Positions 1 through 9,052 of a DNA stretch of 64,000 bases are shown one piece after another (within the stretch, counting starts at the first letter, position 1; the number at the start of each line of letters is the position of its first letter). The translations under genes and the position numbers were made by a program. Source of the DNA: Mycobacterium parascrofulaceum ATCC BAA-614. GTDB taxonomy: Bacteria > Actinomycetota > Actinomycetes > Mycobacteriales > Mycobacteriaceae. The notes under the pieces were generated by a model, which saw nothing but the letters and a program-made list of their open reading frames with translations, was not told the DNA's origin and searched no databases. The stretch covers positions 121,271 through 185,270 of the forward strand of contig NZ_GG770558.1 in NCBI RefSeq assembly GCF_000164135.1, given 5' to 3'.

Positions 1-1
1 T

Positions 2-1486
2 TCAACAGTGGGAGGGGGCCGCCGCGCGCGTCGTCCCGGCGCGGGCCGTCGCCGTGACGTCGCGCGCGATCCCGCCGAACACCACATCCCGATAGGGCGC
101 CGACGCGTTCCAAAACAGCTGTCCCGCAAGCCCGTACGGCTGGAACATCGCCCGCTGGCGGTACCGCGAGCCGCCGTTGCCGTCCGGGCTCGCCGACAGC
201 TCCAGCCACAGCCGTCCGGGCAGCGGGATGTCGGCGCGCAACCGGAGCGAGCGGGGCGTGTCGATGCGCTCGACCCGCCACCAGTCCAGCGCCTCGCCTT
301 CGTGCAACTGCGCCCGGTCGAGCGGCCGGCGGCGGGGCCGGATGACGCCCAGCGCGCCGTTGATCCAGCCGCGCAGGGGCCATTCCAGCGGGAGCGCCGA
401 CCAGTTGCGCTCGGTCACCGCGGCTTGGATGGCGCCCCACAGCGTTTCGGCATCCGCGGGGCTCTGACGTTGCCGCACATCCTCATACAGCGAGCCGCCG
501 GCCCACTGCGGGTCGGTGGGCAGTGGCTGCGACGGTGAACCGTTCGTGTCGGCGCGGGCCCAGCGGGTGCGCAAGTCCTTCTCGCGCACGTGCGCCAGGG
601 CCAGCTCGACCGCCTCCTCGTAGTGCGTCAGCCCGCCGTCGGGATCCGGTATGTGGCGGGCGATGTCGTGATTGGCGCACACCACGTCGTTTTCCAGCGA
701 CTCCATCAGCGAGATGGCGAGCTGACGAGGCAGCGGGGTGAGCAGGTCGACCCACGGCGCCGAGAGGCGTGGGGTCAACAGGGGCACCGGCACCGTGGGC
801 CGCCGCGGCAGGCCCGCGATCACGGAGTATTTGCGGATCATCTCGGTGTAGGTGAAGCGGTCGGGCCCGCCGATGTCGAACGGCCGATTGACCCCGGCGG
901 GCAGCTCGGCCGCGCGGACGAGGTAGTACAGCACGTCGCGCACGGCGATGGGCTGGACGCACGTGCGCAACCAGCGCGGGGCGACGATCAGCGGCAGCCG
1001 CTCGGTGAGGTAGCGCAGCATCTCGAAGCTGGCCGAGCCCGCCCCGATGATGGCGGCGGCGCGCAACTCGACGGACGGCACGCCCGAAGTCCGGAACAGG
1101 CGCCCCACCTGCGCCCGCGAGGCCAGGTGATCGGAGAGCTTCTGCCCGTCGGGCGTGATGCCCCCGACGTAGACGATGCGTGACAGGCCGGCCTGCCCCG
1201 CGCCCTCGGCCACGTTGCGGGCGGCGCGTTCGTCGAAGTCGACGAAATCGGACCGCATCAGCGAATGCACCAGGTAATACAAGACTTGCTGACCGTCCAG
1301 CGCCCGCCGCACCGCGGTCGGGTCGATGACGTCACCCTCTACGACGTCCACCCGGCCGCGCCAGGCGACGTCGTCGAGTTTTGCGGGGTCCCGGGCCAGC
1401 ACCCGAACGGTGTGGCCGTTGTCGAGCAGCTGGGGGATGAGCCGCGTGCCCAGGTACCCCGTGGCGCCGAATACGACGCAGTGCAT
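2..1486 (-). CDS. NmrA/SDR-type NAD(P)-binding protein with C-terminal DUF2867
   Basis: Atypical short-chain dehydrogenase of the NmrA type, 494 aa. The Rossmann motif GATGYLG is at residues 7-13, the sugar-epimerase-like domain covers about residues 1-300, and the last 150 residues look like DUF2867, a SRPBCC-like domain often fused to this reductase type. The ATG at 1486 is preferred over the TTG directly upstream because AGGAG sits 7 nt before the ATG. The stop codon is at the very edge of the window, so the gene is complete. It lies on the same strand as the carotenoid operon but is separated from it by a small plus-strand gene, so it is probably a separate unit. Substrate unknown. Confidence 0.8.
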   Translation of the reverse strand: MHCVVFGATGYLGTRLIPQLLDNGHTVRVLARDPAKLDDVAWRGRVDVVEGDVIDPTAVRRALDGQQVLYYLVHSLMRSDFVDFDERAARNVAEGAGQAGLSRIVYVGGITPDGQKLSDHLASRAQVGRLFRTSGVPSVELRAAAIIGAGSASFEMLRYLTERLPLIVAPRWLRTCVQPIAVRDVLYYLVRAAELPAGVNRPFDIGGPDRFTYTEMIRKYSVIAGLPRRPTVPVPLLTPRLSAPWVDLLTPLPRQLAISLMESLENDVVCANHDIARHIPDPDGGLTHYEEAVELALAHVREKDLRTRWARADTNGSPSQPLPTDPQWAGGSLYEDVRQRQSPADAETLWGAIQAAVTERNWSALPLEWPLRGWINGALGVIRPRRRPLDRAQLHEGEALDWWRVERIDTPRSLRLRADIPLPGRLWLELSASPDGNGGSRYRQRAMFQPYGLAGQLFWNASAPYRDVVFGGIARDVTATARAGTTRAAAPSHC

Positions 1487-1675
1487 CAATTCACTCCTTT
1501 GCCGGGTGGTCGTCGGGGGTGGCGGCGTGGGCGGGACGCCCGGGGTTGCGCCGCCGCCGTCTCAGTTGTGCCTCGTGGACGTGACGGTGGCCGTCGGTAA
1601 GCGCCACAACGTCCGTGCCGGCGCCGTGGTCCACGCGTGAACGCCTGTCGACCAACGGCTTTGCGTGGTTCCGGA

Positions 1676-1969
1676 TCACACCGCCTTGAGCTGTTTCTTG
1701 GTGGCCCTGCGCAGCTGGATGATCCGTGCGGCGCCGACGAGCAACGTGGTGGTCGCGCCGGCCACCGCCGCCAACAGGTAGCCCACTCCCACCGGCAGGC
1801 TCCAGTGGAAGCCGAGGAAATGCGTGGTGATCGATTCGGTGTTCTGGGCGACGAAGATCAGCAGAACGATGAGGATGATCAGGCCGAAGACCAAGGCCCA
1901 CCACGCGGCCGCCAGGCGGGTGAACGATCGGGAAGACGGCTCGGCGGAACCGCGCGGCTTAGTGCTCAT
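1676..1969 (-). CDS. LapA-domain small membrane protein
   Basis: A 97-residue integral membrane protein with two hydrophobic segments (about residues 20-42 and 55-80) and a basic tail ending KKQLKAV. The FVAQNTESITTHFLGFHWSLPVG stretch between the helices, split here as FVAQNTES and HFLGFHWSLP, is typical of the LapA domain (DUF1049). In Gram-negative bacteria LapA acts in LPS assembly; the mycobacterial role is not known. ATG at 1969 gives a short charged N-terminus followed directly by the first helix; longer in-frame starts would add an Arg-rich, low-quality extension. Likely transcribed alone or with the NmrA-like gene 187 nt downstream. Confidence 0.75.
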   Translation of the reverse strand: MSTKPRGSAEPSSRSFTRLAAAWWALVFGLIILIVLLIFVAQNTESITTHFLGFHWSLPVGVGYLLAAVAGATTTLLVGAARIIQLRRATKKQLKAV

Positions 1970-2051
1970 GCCGCTGACTAGCCCCCCGCGCGGCGGGCCA
2001 AACACGCGACCCCCGCGTTTAATCGGCCAGTTGTGGGGTAACTGGCTCGCA

Positions 2052-2300
2052 ATGACTGTAACGGAGATGCCGGAGCGAGTCTGGCGAGGTCGGCGCAAGG
2101 TGATGCGGCTCCAGCGAGACTTGTGGCTTGCGCAGCTGGCCCTGTGGCCGACGGTGATCCTGGCGGCCGTTGTGCTTTCGGCGATCGCTTGGGCGTTGTG
2201 GCAACGCAAATCCCGTCGGCGTCAACCCGAAGCGGTGCCGCCCCTCACGGACCCGTCATGGGGCGGCCAGCCGCCCGACCGCGCCGGCCTGGGCGGCTGA
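2052..2300 (+). CDS. Small single-pass membrane protein, unknown function
   Basis: Predicted 82-residue protein beginning MTVTEMPERVW, with one strong hydrophobic segment (about residues 25-48, rich in A, L, V and W) followed by a basic stop-transfer patch KRSRRR-like and a Pro/Gly-rich tail. It is transcribed divergently from the LapA-like gene and its last 79 nt overlap the 3' end of the DUF2784 gene on the other strand. I recognise no family. The membrane segment and the divergent position argue for a real gene, but the length is short enough that it could be spurious. Confidence 0.4.
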   Translation: MTVTEMPERVWRGRRKVMRLQRDLWLAQLALWPTVILAAVVLSAIAWALWQRKSRRRQPEAVPPLTDPSWGGQPPDRAGLGG

Positions 2301-2650
2301 GCCCGCCTCGCGAACGCGCTCCAGGAGACGGCGGCCGACAGGAACGCGAACGCCTGCGCGACGCCGACGCGGCCGGACGGGACGAACAGGCCCGCGACAT
2401 AGCGGTCGACGAACCCCGTGGTCGGCAGGGGATCCATGTCGGCGCGGCGGCGTGCCCACGCTTCCAGTGCTGTCAGCGGGCAGGGCAACTTCAGCGCCAC
2501 GACGGCGACGCCCCACGCGACGGCCGCCCGGTGCAGCACGATGGTGCGCGGCCATCGCAAGGCCAGGAAGCCGCCGGCCGGCACGTAGGCCAGGTAGGCC
2601 AGGTGCACGCCGACGGTCGCCACGACGGCGGCGACGTACCCCTTACGCAT
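2222..2650 (-). CDS. DUF2784 family membrane protein
   Basis: A 142-residue protein with several hydrophobic helices. The motif CPLTALEAWARRRAD and the following GFVDRYVAGLFVP match the DUF2784 family (short multi-pass membrane proteins with a conserved P-L-T-x-x-E). The start at MRKGYVAAVV places the first helix at the N-terminus; a GTG at 2677 would add nine residues and overlap the Rieske gene by 17 nt. It is the last cistron of the carotenoid operon, immediately behind the Rieske gene. No biochemical role is known; a function in the membrane step or localisation of the pigment is only a guess from position. Confidence 0.75.
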   Translation of the reverse strand: MRKGYVAAVVATVGVHLAYLAYVPAGGFLALRWPRTIVLHRAAVAWGVAVVALKLPCPLTALEAWARRRADMDPLPTTGFVDRYVAGLFVPSGRVGVAQAFAFLSAAVSWSAFARRAQPPRPARSGGWPPHDGSVRGGTASG

Positions 2651-2660
2651 GGCCGAGCCG

Positions 2661-3671
2661 TCACCCGAGGCCGGCACGCACCCGGTAGCGGCGCTCGGCG
2701 TAGGCGAGGTCGTCGCGCCAGAGCCGGTTGGCCGCGAGGCGCATGAGCGGCGTGATCAGGGGCGCGGCCCGAGCCGCCCGCCTGAACCCGGGACGGTCGG
2801 AATGGGCGATGGTGGCTTCCAGCACCGCGGTGCGGGGGCGTCCGTCGGGGCCGGAACCGATTGGCGTGGCATGGGTTTCGACGGTGCTGCCGGTCCCTTC
2901 GCCGTCCACGATGCGCATCACGATGGTGCGCGCCTCGGGGCAGCTGAATTCCGCCACGACGGGGACGCCCACGGGACCCATCCGGAAGGTCACCGCCACC
3001 AGGAAACGATCGACGTCTTCGGTTGGCGTGGTGAGCACTTCGAGCCGGGTGAACGAATACGGGTGGAACCACGCGCCGTGCCAGGGGTCCAGCCGGTTGG
3101 CGATGATGTCGGCGGGCTCGCACACGCCCGCCATGCGGGCCACGGCGGCCACGGTGTCGCCGATCGGCCGGGCCGGGATCACCGGCTTGTCCAGGGGGGC
3201 CTCCCCGCCCACGTTGTCGAGCCGAACCCACGCCAGCGTGCCGTCGTCGTGGCTCGGCAGCGGGGTCCAGCCGAATTCCCGCGAGTGACCGTCCAGCGCC
3301 AGTCCGTGCCATCGGCAGATCAGGGTGCCGCCGTGCACGGTTCCGGTGGCCAGGTCGGCCCCCAGGTGGGGGCAACTGCGGGGACCCACACAAAGCCGGC
3401 CCGCCCGGTCCCGCCAGGCGACGACCTCGACTCCGGCGACTCGCGCGCCGAACGGCCGCCCGGCACGCACGTCGGCGCTGCCGGCGAACACGAACCAGTT
3501 GCCGGTCGGCCTCTGCCGCGCCCGCTGCAGCGCGCCGTCGATGATGGCGGGTTGTGCGTCCCGATAGGTTGGGCGCTGCTCGGCCCACGACGTACGCGGG
3601 ATCACCTGCAGTGGCCAGTCTTTGGGCCGCGCGCCGGGCCACAGGTGCTGCAGCTGTTCGCGGATGTTCAT
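2661..3671 (-). CDS. Rieske [2Fe-2S] protein with DUF5914-type C-terminus, carotenoid-operon member
   Basis: 336 aa. The N-terminal half carries a complete Rieske motif: C100-x-H102 (SCPHLG) and C119-x2-H122 (CRWHG), 16 residues apart, so a [2Fe-2S] cluster with two Cys and two His ligands is expected. The C-terminal half, about residues 150-336, has the layout of DUF5914 proteins and of the alpha-helix-grip domain of Rieske oxygenases, but I cannot point to a certain mononuclear-iron triad. The start overlaps the stop of crtU by 4 nt (ATGA), so the two are translationally coupled. Position suggests it oxidises or hydroxylates the finished aromatic carotenoid; this is inference, and electron-carrier use is possible. 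Confidence 0.8.
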   Translation of the reverse strand: MNIREQLQHLWPGARPKDWPLQVIPRTSWAEQRPTYRDAQPAIIDGALQRARQRPTGNWFVFAGSADVRAGRPFGARVAGVEVVAWRDRAGRLCVGPRSCPHLGADLATGTVHGGTLICRWHGLALDGHSREFGWTPLPSHDDGTLAWVRLDNVGGEAPLDKPVIPARPIGDTVAAVARMAGVCEPADIIANRLDPWHGAWFHPYSFTRLEVLTTPTEDVDRFLVAVTFRMGPVGVPVVAEFSCPEARTIVMRIVDGEGTGSTVETHATPIGSGPDGRPRTAVLEATIAHSDRPGFRRAARAAPLITPLMRLAANRLWRDDLAYAERRYRVRAGLG

Positions 3672-5203
3672 CGTTCGGCGGGTCCTTCACGGGTAGCGAG
3701 CCATCGCAACGCGGGTGACCGGCCGCGGGTGGGTACGGTGACCAACGGGTGCCCGGCCAACCCCCATCTTCTCAGCAAATGGTTCGCCGCGCACCAACCC
3801 GTCGTGGCGGCGCGCTCCATGAGCGCCACGGGCAGGTCGATGCGGACGGCGTCGCCGGCCAACAGCAGGCCGGGCTGCGGCGTGAGCACTTTCGGCCGCC
3901 GCGCATAGGACCCGGGTGAGAACAGGGGGCAGTCGCTGCGGTGCAGCAGCCGCTCGGAAACGATCTGCGCCGCCGCGGTTTCCGGGTATACCCTGTGCAG
4001 TTGGCGCAGGGCGGCCGCGCGGGACGGCGCGGAGTCGAGGGCGTAGGAGTGCAGCTCGACGACGGACCCGCGGTGGGTGCGCGACCACTCGGCGGCCTCC
4101 CGTTCGTAGCGCTCCAGGACGCTGATGTTGTCCAGCGGTTCGTGGCCGGACGTACCGAGAAAGGCCGGGCGCTCGGCGGAGACGGGCCGATCGAGCCACA
4201 ACCGGTGCACGGCGAACGGCGGCGCGGTGCGCTGTTGCGCGATCTGGGCGCGCCAGTCGTCGGTGCCCAGCCCGGCCGATGCGGCCACGACGCGCTGCAA
4301 GCCGGCCACGTCGGTGGCCAGCACCACGGCATCCGCCGCCACGGTGTCACCCGAGTCGGTCTGCACCCGAAACGGATTCGCCGCTGCCGTGTCGATGCGC
4401 GCGGCGCCGGTACCCAACCGGAAGACCACGCCCCGCGCCTCGAGGTAGCGGCGCAGCGGCTCCCAGAGGGCGGTGTCGTAGTTCGACGTGGGGACGTCGA
4501 AGATGAGACCCTCGGACGACCCGAGGAAGTAAATGTGGAACATGGTGGCCAACTCGGCCGCGGACAACTTGGCGGGGTCGGCGAAGAAGCTGCGGGAGAA
4601 GACCTCGAATGCCAGATGCCGTGCGGCCTCGGGAAACCGGATGCTCTTGAGGAACGTCGCGGCGTCGAAATGGTCGAGACGCTCGTAGATGCCGGGCACC
4701 GACACCGCGGCCAGCGGCGCGGCCGCGCGCGCGTCGATCTGCAGGAAGTCGCGAAGCCGGAACGTCGGGCTGCGCGCGGCGAAGGCGACCGCGTTCCACG
4801 GCGGGGTGCGCGGCAGGCCCCGGAAGGTGTCGCGCCGGCCGGCCCCGTCGATGAGCGGATAGTCGTCGACGGGCGTGAGCATCCGCAGGTGCGGATCGAT
4901 GCGCCCGAGCAGGGCCCGCAGGTTGTAGTACTGCCGGAAGAACGCGTGGAAGCCGCGATTCATCGCGAGGTCCGCCCCGTCCCGGTGGTCGGTCCAGCCG
5001 CCCACCCGCCCGCCGAGGTAGTCCTCGCGCTCGATCACCTCGACGGCGACGCCGCGTTCGGCGAGCCCGGTGGCCGCGGTCAGTCCCGCGATGCCGCCCC
5101 CCACGACGACCACCCGGGGGCGCGACGCCAGGGCCGCGGCATCCGGCAAACCGGTTGGCGCGGGCAGGGTTTCGCGCCGGCGATCGGTGCCGAAGGCTCT
5201 CAT
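3668..5203 (-). CDS. crtU: CrtU-type carotenoid ring desaturase/methyltransferase (isorenieratene synthase)
   Basis: FAD-dependent amine-oxidase-fold enzyme of 511 aa. The dinucleotide motif VVVVGGGIAGLTAA is at residues 31-44, followed by the GGRVGGW segment typical of phytoene-desaturase relatives and the C-terminal FAD contact LLLAGDAVR. The aspects MNRGFHAFFRQYYN and MFHIYFLGSSEGL fit CrtU, which converts beta-ionone rings of beta-carotene to aromatic phi rings. ATG at 5203 overlaps the stop of the methyltransferase gene by 4 nt. The reading frame stays open upstream as far as about 5746, but that part lies over the methyltransferase gene and is not coding. Together with crtYc/crtYd it predicts isorenieratene (leprotene). 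Confidence 0.85.
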   Translation of the reverse strand: MRAFGTDRRRETLPAPTGLPDAAALASRPRVVVVGGGIAGLTAATGLAERGVAVEVIEREDYLGGRVGGWTDHRDGADLAMNRGFHAFFRQYYNLRALLGRIDPHLRMLTPVDDYPLIDGAGRRDTFRGLPRTPPWNAVAFAARSPTFRLRDFLQIDARAAAPLAAVSVPGIYERLDHFDAATFLKSIRFPEAARHLAFEVFSRSFFADPAKLSAAELATMFHIYFLGSSEGLIFDVPTSNYDTALWEPLRRYLEARGVVFRLGTGAARIDTAAANPFRVQTDSGDTVAADAVVLATDVAGLQRVVAASAGLGTDDWRAQIAQQRTAPPFAVHRLWLDRPVSAERPAFLGTSGHEPLDNISVLERYEREAAEWSRTHRGSVVELHSYALDSAPSRAAALRQLHRVYPETAAAQIVSERLLHRSDCPLFSPGSYARRPKVLTPQPGLLLAGDAVRIDLPVALMERAATTGWCAANHLLRRWGLAGHPLVTVPTRGRSPALRWLATREGPAER

Positions 5204-5925
5204 GCCGGCGCGTCCGCCAGGAAGGTGTGCACGATGTTGGCCTCCCAGCCGGGCATCGTTTCGCTGTGCACCGCGGTGAAGCCCGCGTCGGCAAGGCGGG
5301 CCCGGAATCGGGTGGCGCCGTCGAACTCCAGCACGCTGCGCCACAGGTAGCGGTACAGCGCCGCGTCGCGGGTGCGCCACCAGCCGGCGGGGATGATGAT
5401 GCCCCAGCACACGGCATGCCAGATGCGGGTGGCGGCGGCGGAGTCGCGCACCGAGTATTCGTGCACCGCCAGGGTGGCGCCCGGCCGCAGCAGGGTCCGG
5501 AGCTTCCGCAGTTGACCGTCCCGGTCGGCCAGGTTGCGGATCAGGTAGGCGGCCAGGATGCCGTCGAACGGTCCGGTGATGCCGTGCTCCGCCAGCTGCT
5601 CGACGGGGGTGTGCACGAATTGCACCGAGGGCGGCCAGTCCTTCGCGGTCGCCGCGTCGAGCATTCCCCGCGAGGCGTCGACGGCGACGATCTCGGCCTC
5701 CGGGGCCACGGCCAACAGCGCGGCCGTCGAGGCGCCGGTGCCGCACCCGGCGTCGAGCAGCCGTAAGCCCTTGCCGCGGTCGCGGATTCGCATGCGGCGC
5801 GCGGAGAGCAGCAGCTGCTTGTGGTAGCCGGGGCTGGCGCCCACCAGCCGGTCGTATTCCGTCGCACCCGCGTCGAAGGCGGCCGACAACTGGTCGGGGC
5901 TGGGTCCGGCTTCACCGACGCGCAC
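5200..5925 (-). CDS. SAM-dependent methyltransferase of the carotenoid operon (CrtT/UbiE-like)
   Basis: Class I methyltransferase of 241 aa with the SAM-binding motif LLDAGCGTG at residues 56-64, an acidic residue after strand 2 (VAVDAS) and post-I motifs in the UbiE/COQ5 style. GTG start at 5925 overlaps the 3' end of crtYd by 14 nt; the stop overlaps crtU by 4 nt. Methyltransferases of this kind (called CrtT in Streptomyces) accompany crtU in actinobacterial carotenoid clusters, but their substrate is not settled. The operon context makes a carotenoid or isoprenoid-quinone substrate likely; assignment beyond that is inference. Confidence 0.8.
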   Translation of the reverse strand: MRVGEAGPSPDQLSAAFDAGATEYDRLVGASPGYHKQLLLSARRMRIRDRGKGLRLLDAGCGTGASTAALLAVAPEAEIVAVDASRGMLDAATAKDWPPSVQFVHTPVEQLAEHGITGPFDGILAAYLIRNLADRDGQLRKLRTLLRPGATLAVHEYSVRDSAAATRIWHAVCWGIIIPAGWWRTRDAALYRYLWRSVLEFDGATRFRARLADAGFTAVHSETMPGWEANIVHTFLADAPA

Positions 5926-6223
5926 GGTGACGTTCCCATCCCAGCAGCACCGCGGTGGCCAGTGCGAAGCCGAACAAGAAATCCTCGACCGGGATGTCGA
6001 ACGGGAAGCGCAGGCCGCTGATCTGGCGAGGCTCGTAGCTGACGATGGGCGAGCTGAGTTTGGTCAGCCAGCCGTCGACCGGGATCTGGAAGCCGAGAAC
6101 GATCAGCATGGACAGCCAGTAGGCCGGCCGCCGGAAGAGCCCGGTCCGCAGCACCGCCAATTCCACTGCGCAGACCGCGAACACGGCCGCCACGGCCGGC
6201 ACGGTGTAACCCAGGCCGGTCAT
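5912..6223 (-). CDS. crtYd: Lycopene beta-cyclase subunit CrtYd
   Basis: 103-residue membrane protein with three predicted helices and the lycopene-cyclase-domain signature FPFDIPVEDFLFGFALA near the C-terminus, the second half of the heterodimeric CrtYc/CrtYd cyclase of Gram-positive bacteria. Length matches the family (about 100 aa per subunit). ATG at 6223 overlaps crtYc by 4 nt. The heterodimer cyclises the ends of lycopene to give beta-carotene in the plasma membrane. It is paired with crtYc immediately upstream, so the enzyme is complete. Confidence 0.85.
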   Translation of the reverse strand: MTGLGYTVPAVAAVFAVCAVELAVLRTGLFRRPAYWLSMLIVLGFQIPVDGWLTKLSSPIVSYEPRQISGLRFPFDIPVEDFLFGFALATAVLLGWERHRARR

Positions 6224-6543
6224 CGGCGGTTGACCCTTTCCAGGATGGTGCTGACGGCGTTGTAGGTCAGCAGCGCGCAGATCGGGATGACGACGAAGAA
6301 CAGCACCTCTTCGATCGGCACCCCGAACGGGATCTCGAGGCCGGTGATGTAGGCGGGGTTGTAGGTCCACACGTGCGCGGCGATCGCGATCTCGTCCCAG
6401 ATCAGGAAGACGGCGGCCACGGGCAGGACCGCCTTGGCGAGCCGCCGCCATTGCCGGTAGACGCCGGCGCCGAAGAGCTCCAGGGGAGCGGTGATCGCCA
6501 GGCATGCGGCCAAAACCACCAGGTATTGCCAGCGATCGGTCAT
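6220..6543 (-). CDS. crtYc: Lycopene beta-cyclase subunit CrtYc
   Basis: 107-residue membrane protein, first half of the heterodimeric lycopene cyclase. It shows three hydrophobic helices and the family signature IPFGVPIEEVLFFVVIP (residues about 72-88), where the two Glu residues correspond to the conserved P-x-E-E-x-x-F-F motif. An upstream WDEIAI segment is also typical. The start overlaps crtB and the stop overlaps crtYd, each by 4 nt, so both subunits should be made in fixed ratio. Confidence 0.85.
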   Translation of the reverse strand: MTDRWQYLVVLAACLAITAPLELFGAGVYRQWRRLAKAVLPVAAVFLIWDEIAIAAHVWTYNPAYITGLEIPFGVPIEEVLFFVVIPICALLTYNAVSTILERVNRR

Positions 6544-7496
6544 GCGGCCCCCGGGCGATCCGAAACACCGGGCGAACTATTGCGCGCCCGCCACGACCGT
6601 AACAGCCCGATCCCGGCGACCTGCAGCCGTCGGGCCTTGCCGACGGTGGCCCGGTGGTTGAACACCGCGAAGCCGCTTTCCTCGATGCGGTCCAAGATCT
6701 CCGAGTACAGGGTCGAAGCCGCGGCCACGCACGGTTGCGAGCGGGGGCTGAGCATGGCGATGCCCGCGTCGGCGAAACGGTAAGTCTCCCGGGTGATCTG
6801 GTGTTGGGCGGCCAACGCCTTGCGGACCCGCGGGTCGGTGCGGCGGTGCTGGTGACACCAGGTCAGCAGCTCGCGGTCGACGCCGTGGGCGGCGAGTTCG
6901 TCGGCGGGCAGGTACACCCGGTGCCGCAGCAGGTCCTCGTCGATGTCGCGCAGGAAGTTGGTGAGCTGGAACGCCCTGCCCAGCGCGGCGGCGTAGGGCG
7001 CGGCCTCCTCGACGGGCACCACGGTTCCCAGCACCGGAAGCACCTGCAGGCCAATGGCTTCGGCGGATCCACGCATATACAGGTTGAGCGCCGCGCGGTC
7101 GGGATAGTCGGTGACCGTCAGATCCATGCGCATCGACGTCAGGAAATCGTCGAACAAGTCGCTGCCGATCCGGTACCGGCGCGCGGTGTCGGTGACCGCG
7201 GCCAACACGGGATCGTCGAGGTGGTCCCCGGCGGAGAAGAATCGGTCGGCCAATTCCTGCAGCCGCTGGGCACGAATGTCGGTGCGCAGGTGCGGGTCCA
7301 GGTCGTCGAGGATGTCGTCGGCATAGCGCGCGAAGCCGTAGAGGGCGTGCACCGCCGGCCGCTGATCGGGCGCCAGCAGCCGGGTGGCCAAGAAGAAGGT
7401 GCGGCCGTGGGCGGCGTTGAGTTCGCGGCAGCGCCGGTACCCCTCGCGCAGGCGCGGATCCTCGATTCCGGCCGCGTCCAGCTCACTGCGGATCAT
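6540..7496 (-). CDS. crtB: Phytoene synthase CrtB
   Basis: 318 aa, usual length for bacterial phytoene synthase. Two Asp-rich, Mg-binding motifs are visible: YADDILDDL at residues 58-66 and NFLRDIDEDL in the second half, with the conserved RVYLP just after it. It condenses two geranylgeranyl diphosphates to phytoene, the first committed step of C40 carotenoid synthesis. The ATG overlaps the stop of crtI by 4 nt and the stop overlaps crtYc by 4 nt. In-frame basic C-terminal tail is short and unremarkable. Confidence 0.9.
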   Translation of the reverse strand: MIRSELDAAGIEDPRLREGYRRCRELNAAHGRTFFLATRLLAPDQRPAVHALYGFARYADDILDDLDPHLRTDIRAQRLQELADRFFSAGDHLDDPVLAAVTDTARRYRIGSDLFDDFLTSMRMDLTVTDYPDRAALNLYMRGSAEAIGLQVLPVLGTVVPVEEAAPYAAALGRAFQLTNFLRDIDEDLLRHRVYLPADELAAHGVDRELLTWCHQHRRTDPRVRKALAAQHQITRETYRFADAGIAMLSPRSQPCVAAASTLYSEILDRIEESGFAVFNHRATVGKARRLQVAGIGLLRSWRARNSSPGVSDRPGAA

Positions 7497-9025
7497 GTCA
7501 GTCCGGCTCCCATGTCGTGGTGCGTCGCCATCCGGTTGGCCCGGCCGGCATCGGGGCCGGTGATGCGGTCGGCCGCCAGCCGGCCCGAGATCAGCGTGGT
7601 GGGGACACCGACGCCGGGTACCGTCGACGACCCGGCGAGCACCGCGTTGTCGACGCCGCGCACCATGTTCGCGGGCCGGAACGGACCGGTCTGCCCGAAG
7701 GTGTGGGCCAGCGCGAACGGGCTGCCCGCGGCCATGCCCTGCCGTGCCCAGTCGGCGGGGGTCACGACATCCAATATCGTTGCGTCGTCGGGCAATCCGG
7801 GCAGCAGCCGCGCCGCGACGTCGCCGATGAGCTCGTCGACGTAGCGGGCCGTGGCGCCGTCCCAGTCGATCCGCCCGCGAGCCAGGTTCGGTGCCGGGGC
7901 GAGCACGTAGAGCAGGTCGCGCCCGTTCGGCGCGAGTGCCGGGTCGCTCGCGGTCGGCCGGGTGACCAGCAGGGAAGGATCCCGCATCAGCCGTCCGTCG
8001 CGGATGATGTCGGTGAACGTCTGGTCCCAGGACTCGCCGAACAGGATCGTGTGGTGCGCCGTGTCGGACGCGACGCGACGGCAGCCCAGGTGCGCCACCA
8101 CCGCCGACGGTGCCGGCCGCAGCCGGACGGGGCGATGCGGTGTGCGGCCGAGCAATTCATAGGTCTGCGGCAGTTCGGTGGTCAGCACCACCGCGTCGCA
8201 GGCGATGGGATCGAGGCGATCGGTTCGCACGGCGCTGACCCGCCCGCCGGCGCGGTCCAGCCCGGTCACCGTCGCGTCGTAGCAGAATCGCACCCCCGCG
8301 TCGGCGGCCGCCTTGGCCAGCGCATCCGGGAGCGCGCGAACGCCGCCCCGCGGAAAGAACACGCCCGCGATCGTGTCCATGTAGGCGATGACCGCGTACA
8401 CGGCCAGCGCGTTGCGCGGCGCCACGCCGGCGTACAGCGACTGGAACGTGAACACGCGCTGCAGCCGCGGGTCGCTGAGGTGGCGCTTGACCATGCGGTC
8501 CCACTTGCGGAATCCGCCGATCGCGGCCAGGCGCGCCAGTTGCGGCGTGAGCAACGACAACGGCGAATCGAAATTGGCGGCGATGAACCCGTCGAATTCG
8601 ATCCGGTACAACCGCGTCAGCCACTCCCGCAGCCGCCGGTAGCCCGCCGCCTGCCCGGAGCCGGCGAACTCTTCGATGGCGGTTGCCATCCGCTCGGCGT
8701 CGGTGTGCACGTCGAGCGCGCTGCCGTCGGCGAACATCGCCCGGTAGGCCGGGTCGAGCGGCAGCAGCTCCAGCCGGCCCGATCGGCTCTGGCCCACGGC
8801 CGCGAACGCCTCGTCGATGATGTCGGGCATCGTCAGCACCGTCGGACCGGTGTCGATGCGATAGCCGTCGATGTCGAGCCGGCCGGCCCGTCCGCCCGGC
8901 CAGGGCTGGCGCTCGACCACGGTGACCGCGCGCCCCCGGCCGGCCAGGTGCAGTGCGGCGGACAGCCCGGCCAGGCCGGCGCCGATCACCACCACGTGCT
9001 CGCCGCGTCCTTCGATGGTCCGCAT
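7493..9025 (-). CDS. crtI: Phytoene desaturase CrtI
   Basis: 510 aa. FAD-binding motif VVIGAGLAGLSAALHLAGRG starts near residue 12, followed by WPGGRAGRLDIDGYRIDTGPTV, the classic CrtI N-terminus, and a C-terminal VPTTLISGRLAADRI element that closes the FAD site. CrtI desaturates phytoene to lycopene in four steps in actinobacteria. ATG start is 27 nt downstream of the crtE stop on the minus strand; the stop overlaps crtB by 4 nt. All parts expected of an active enzyme are present. Confidence 0.9.
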   Translation of the reverse strand: MRTIEGRGEHVVVIGAGLAGLSAALHLAGRGRAVTVVERQPWPGGRAGRLDIDGYRIDTGPTVLTMPDIIDEAFAAVGQSRSGRLELLPLDPAYRAMFADGSALDVHTDAERMATAIEEFAGSGQAAGYRRLREWLTRLYRIEFDGFIAANFDSPLSLLTPQLARLAAIGGFRKWDRMVKRHLSDPRLQRVFTFQSLYAGVAPRNALAVYAVIAYMDTIAGVFFPRGGVRALPDALAKAAADAGVRFCYDATVTGLDRAGGRVSAVRTDRLDPIACDAVVLTTELPQTYELLGRTPHRPVRLRPAPSAVVAHLGCRRVASDTAHHTILFGESWDQTFTDIIRDGRLMRDPSLLVTRPTASDPALAPNGRDLLYVLAPAPNLARGRIDWDGATARYVDELIGDVAARLLPGLPDDATILDVVTPADWARQGMAAGSPFALAHTFGQTGPFRPANMVRGVDNAVLAGSSTVPGVGVPTTLISGRLAADRITGPDAGRANRMATHHDMGAGLT

Positions 9026-9052
9026 CTCAACATGCTCCCAAACTTGTGGCGC

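Noticed and set aside
3668..5746. Possible methyltransferase-CrtU fusion protein
   Set aside because: The upstream part of the frame is in a different frame from the methyltransferase and is Arg-rich nonsense; CrtU starts at 5203 with a 4-nt overlap.
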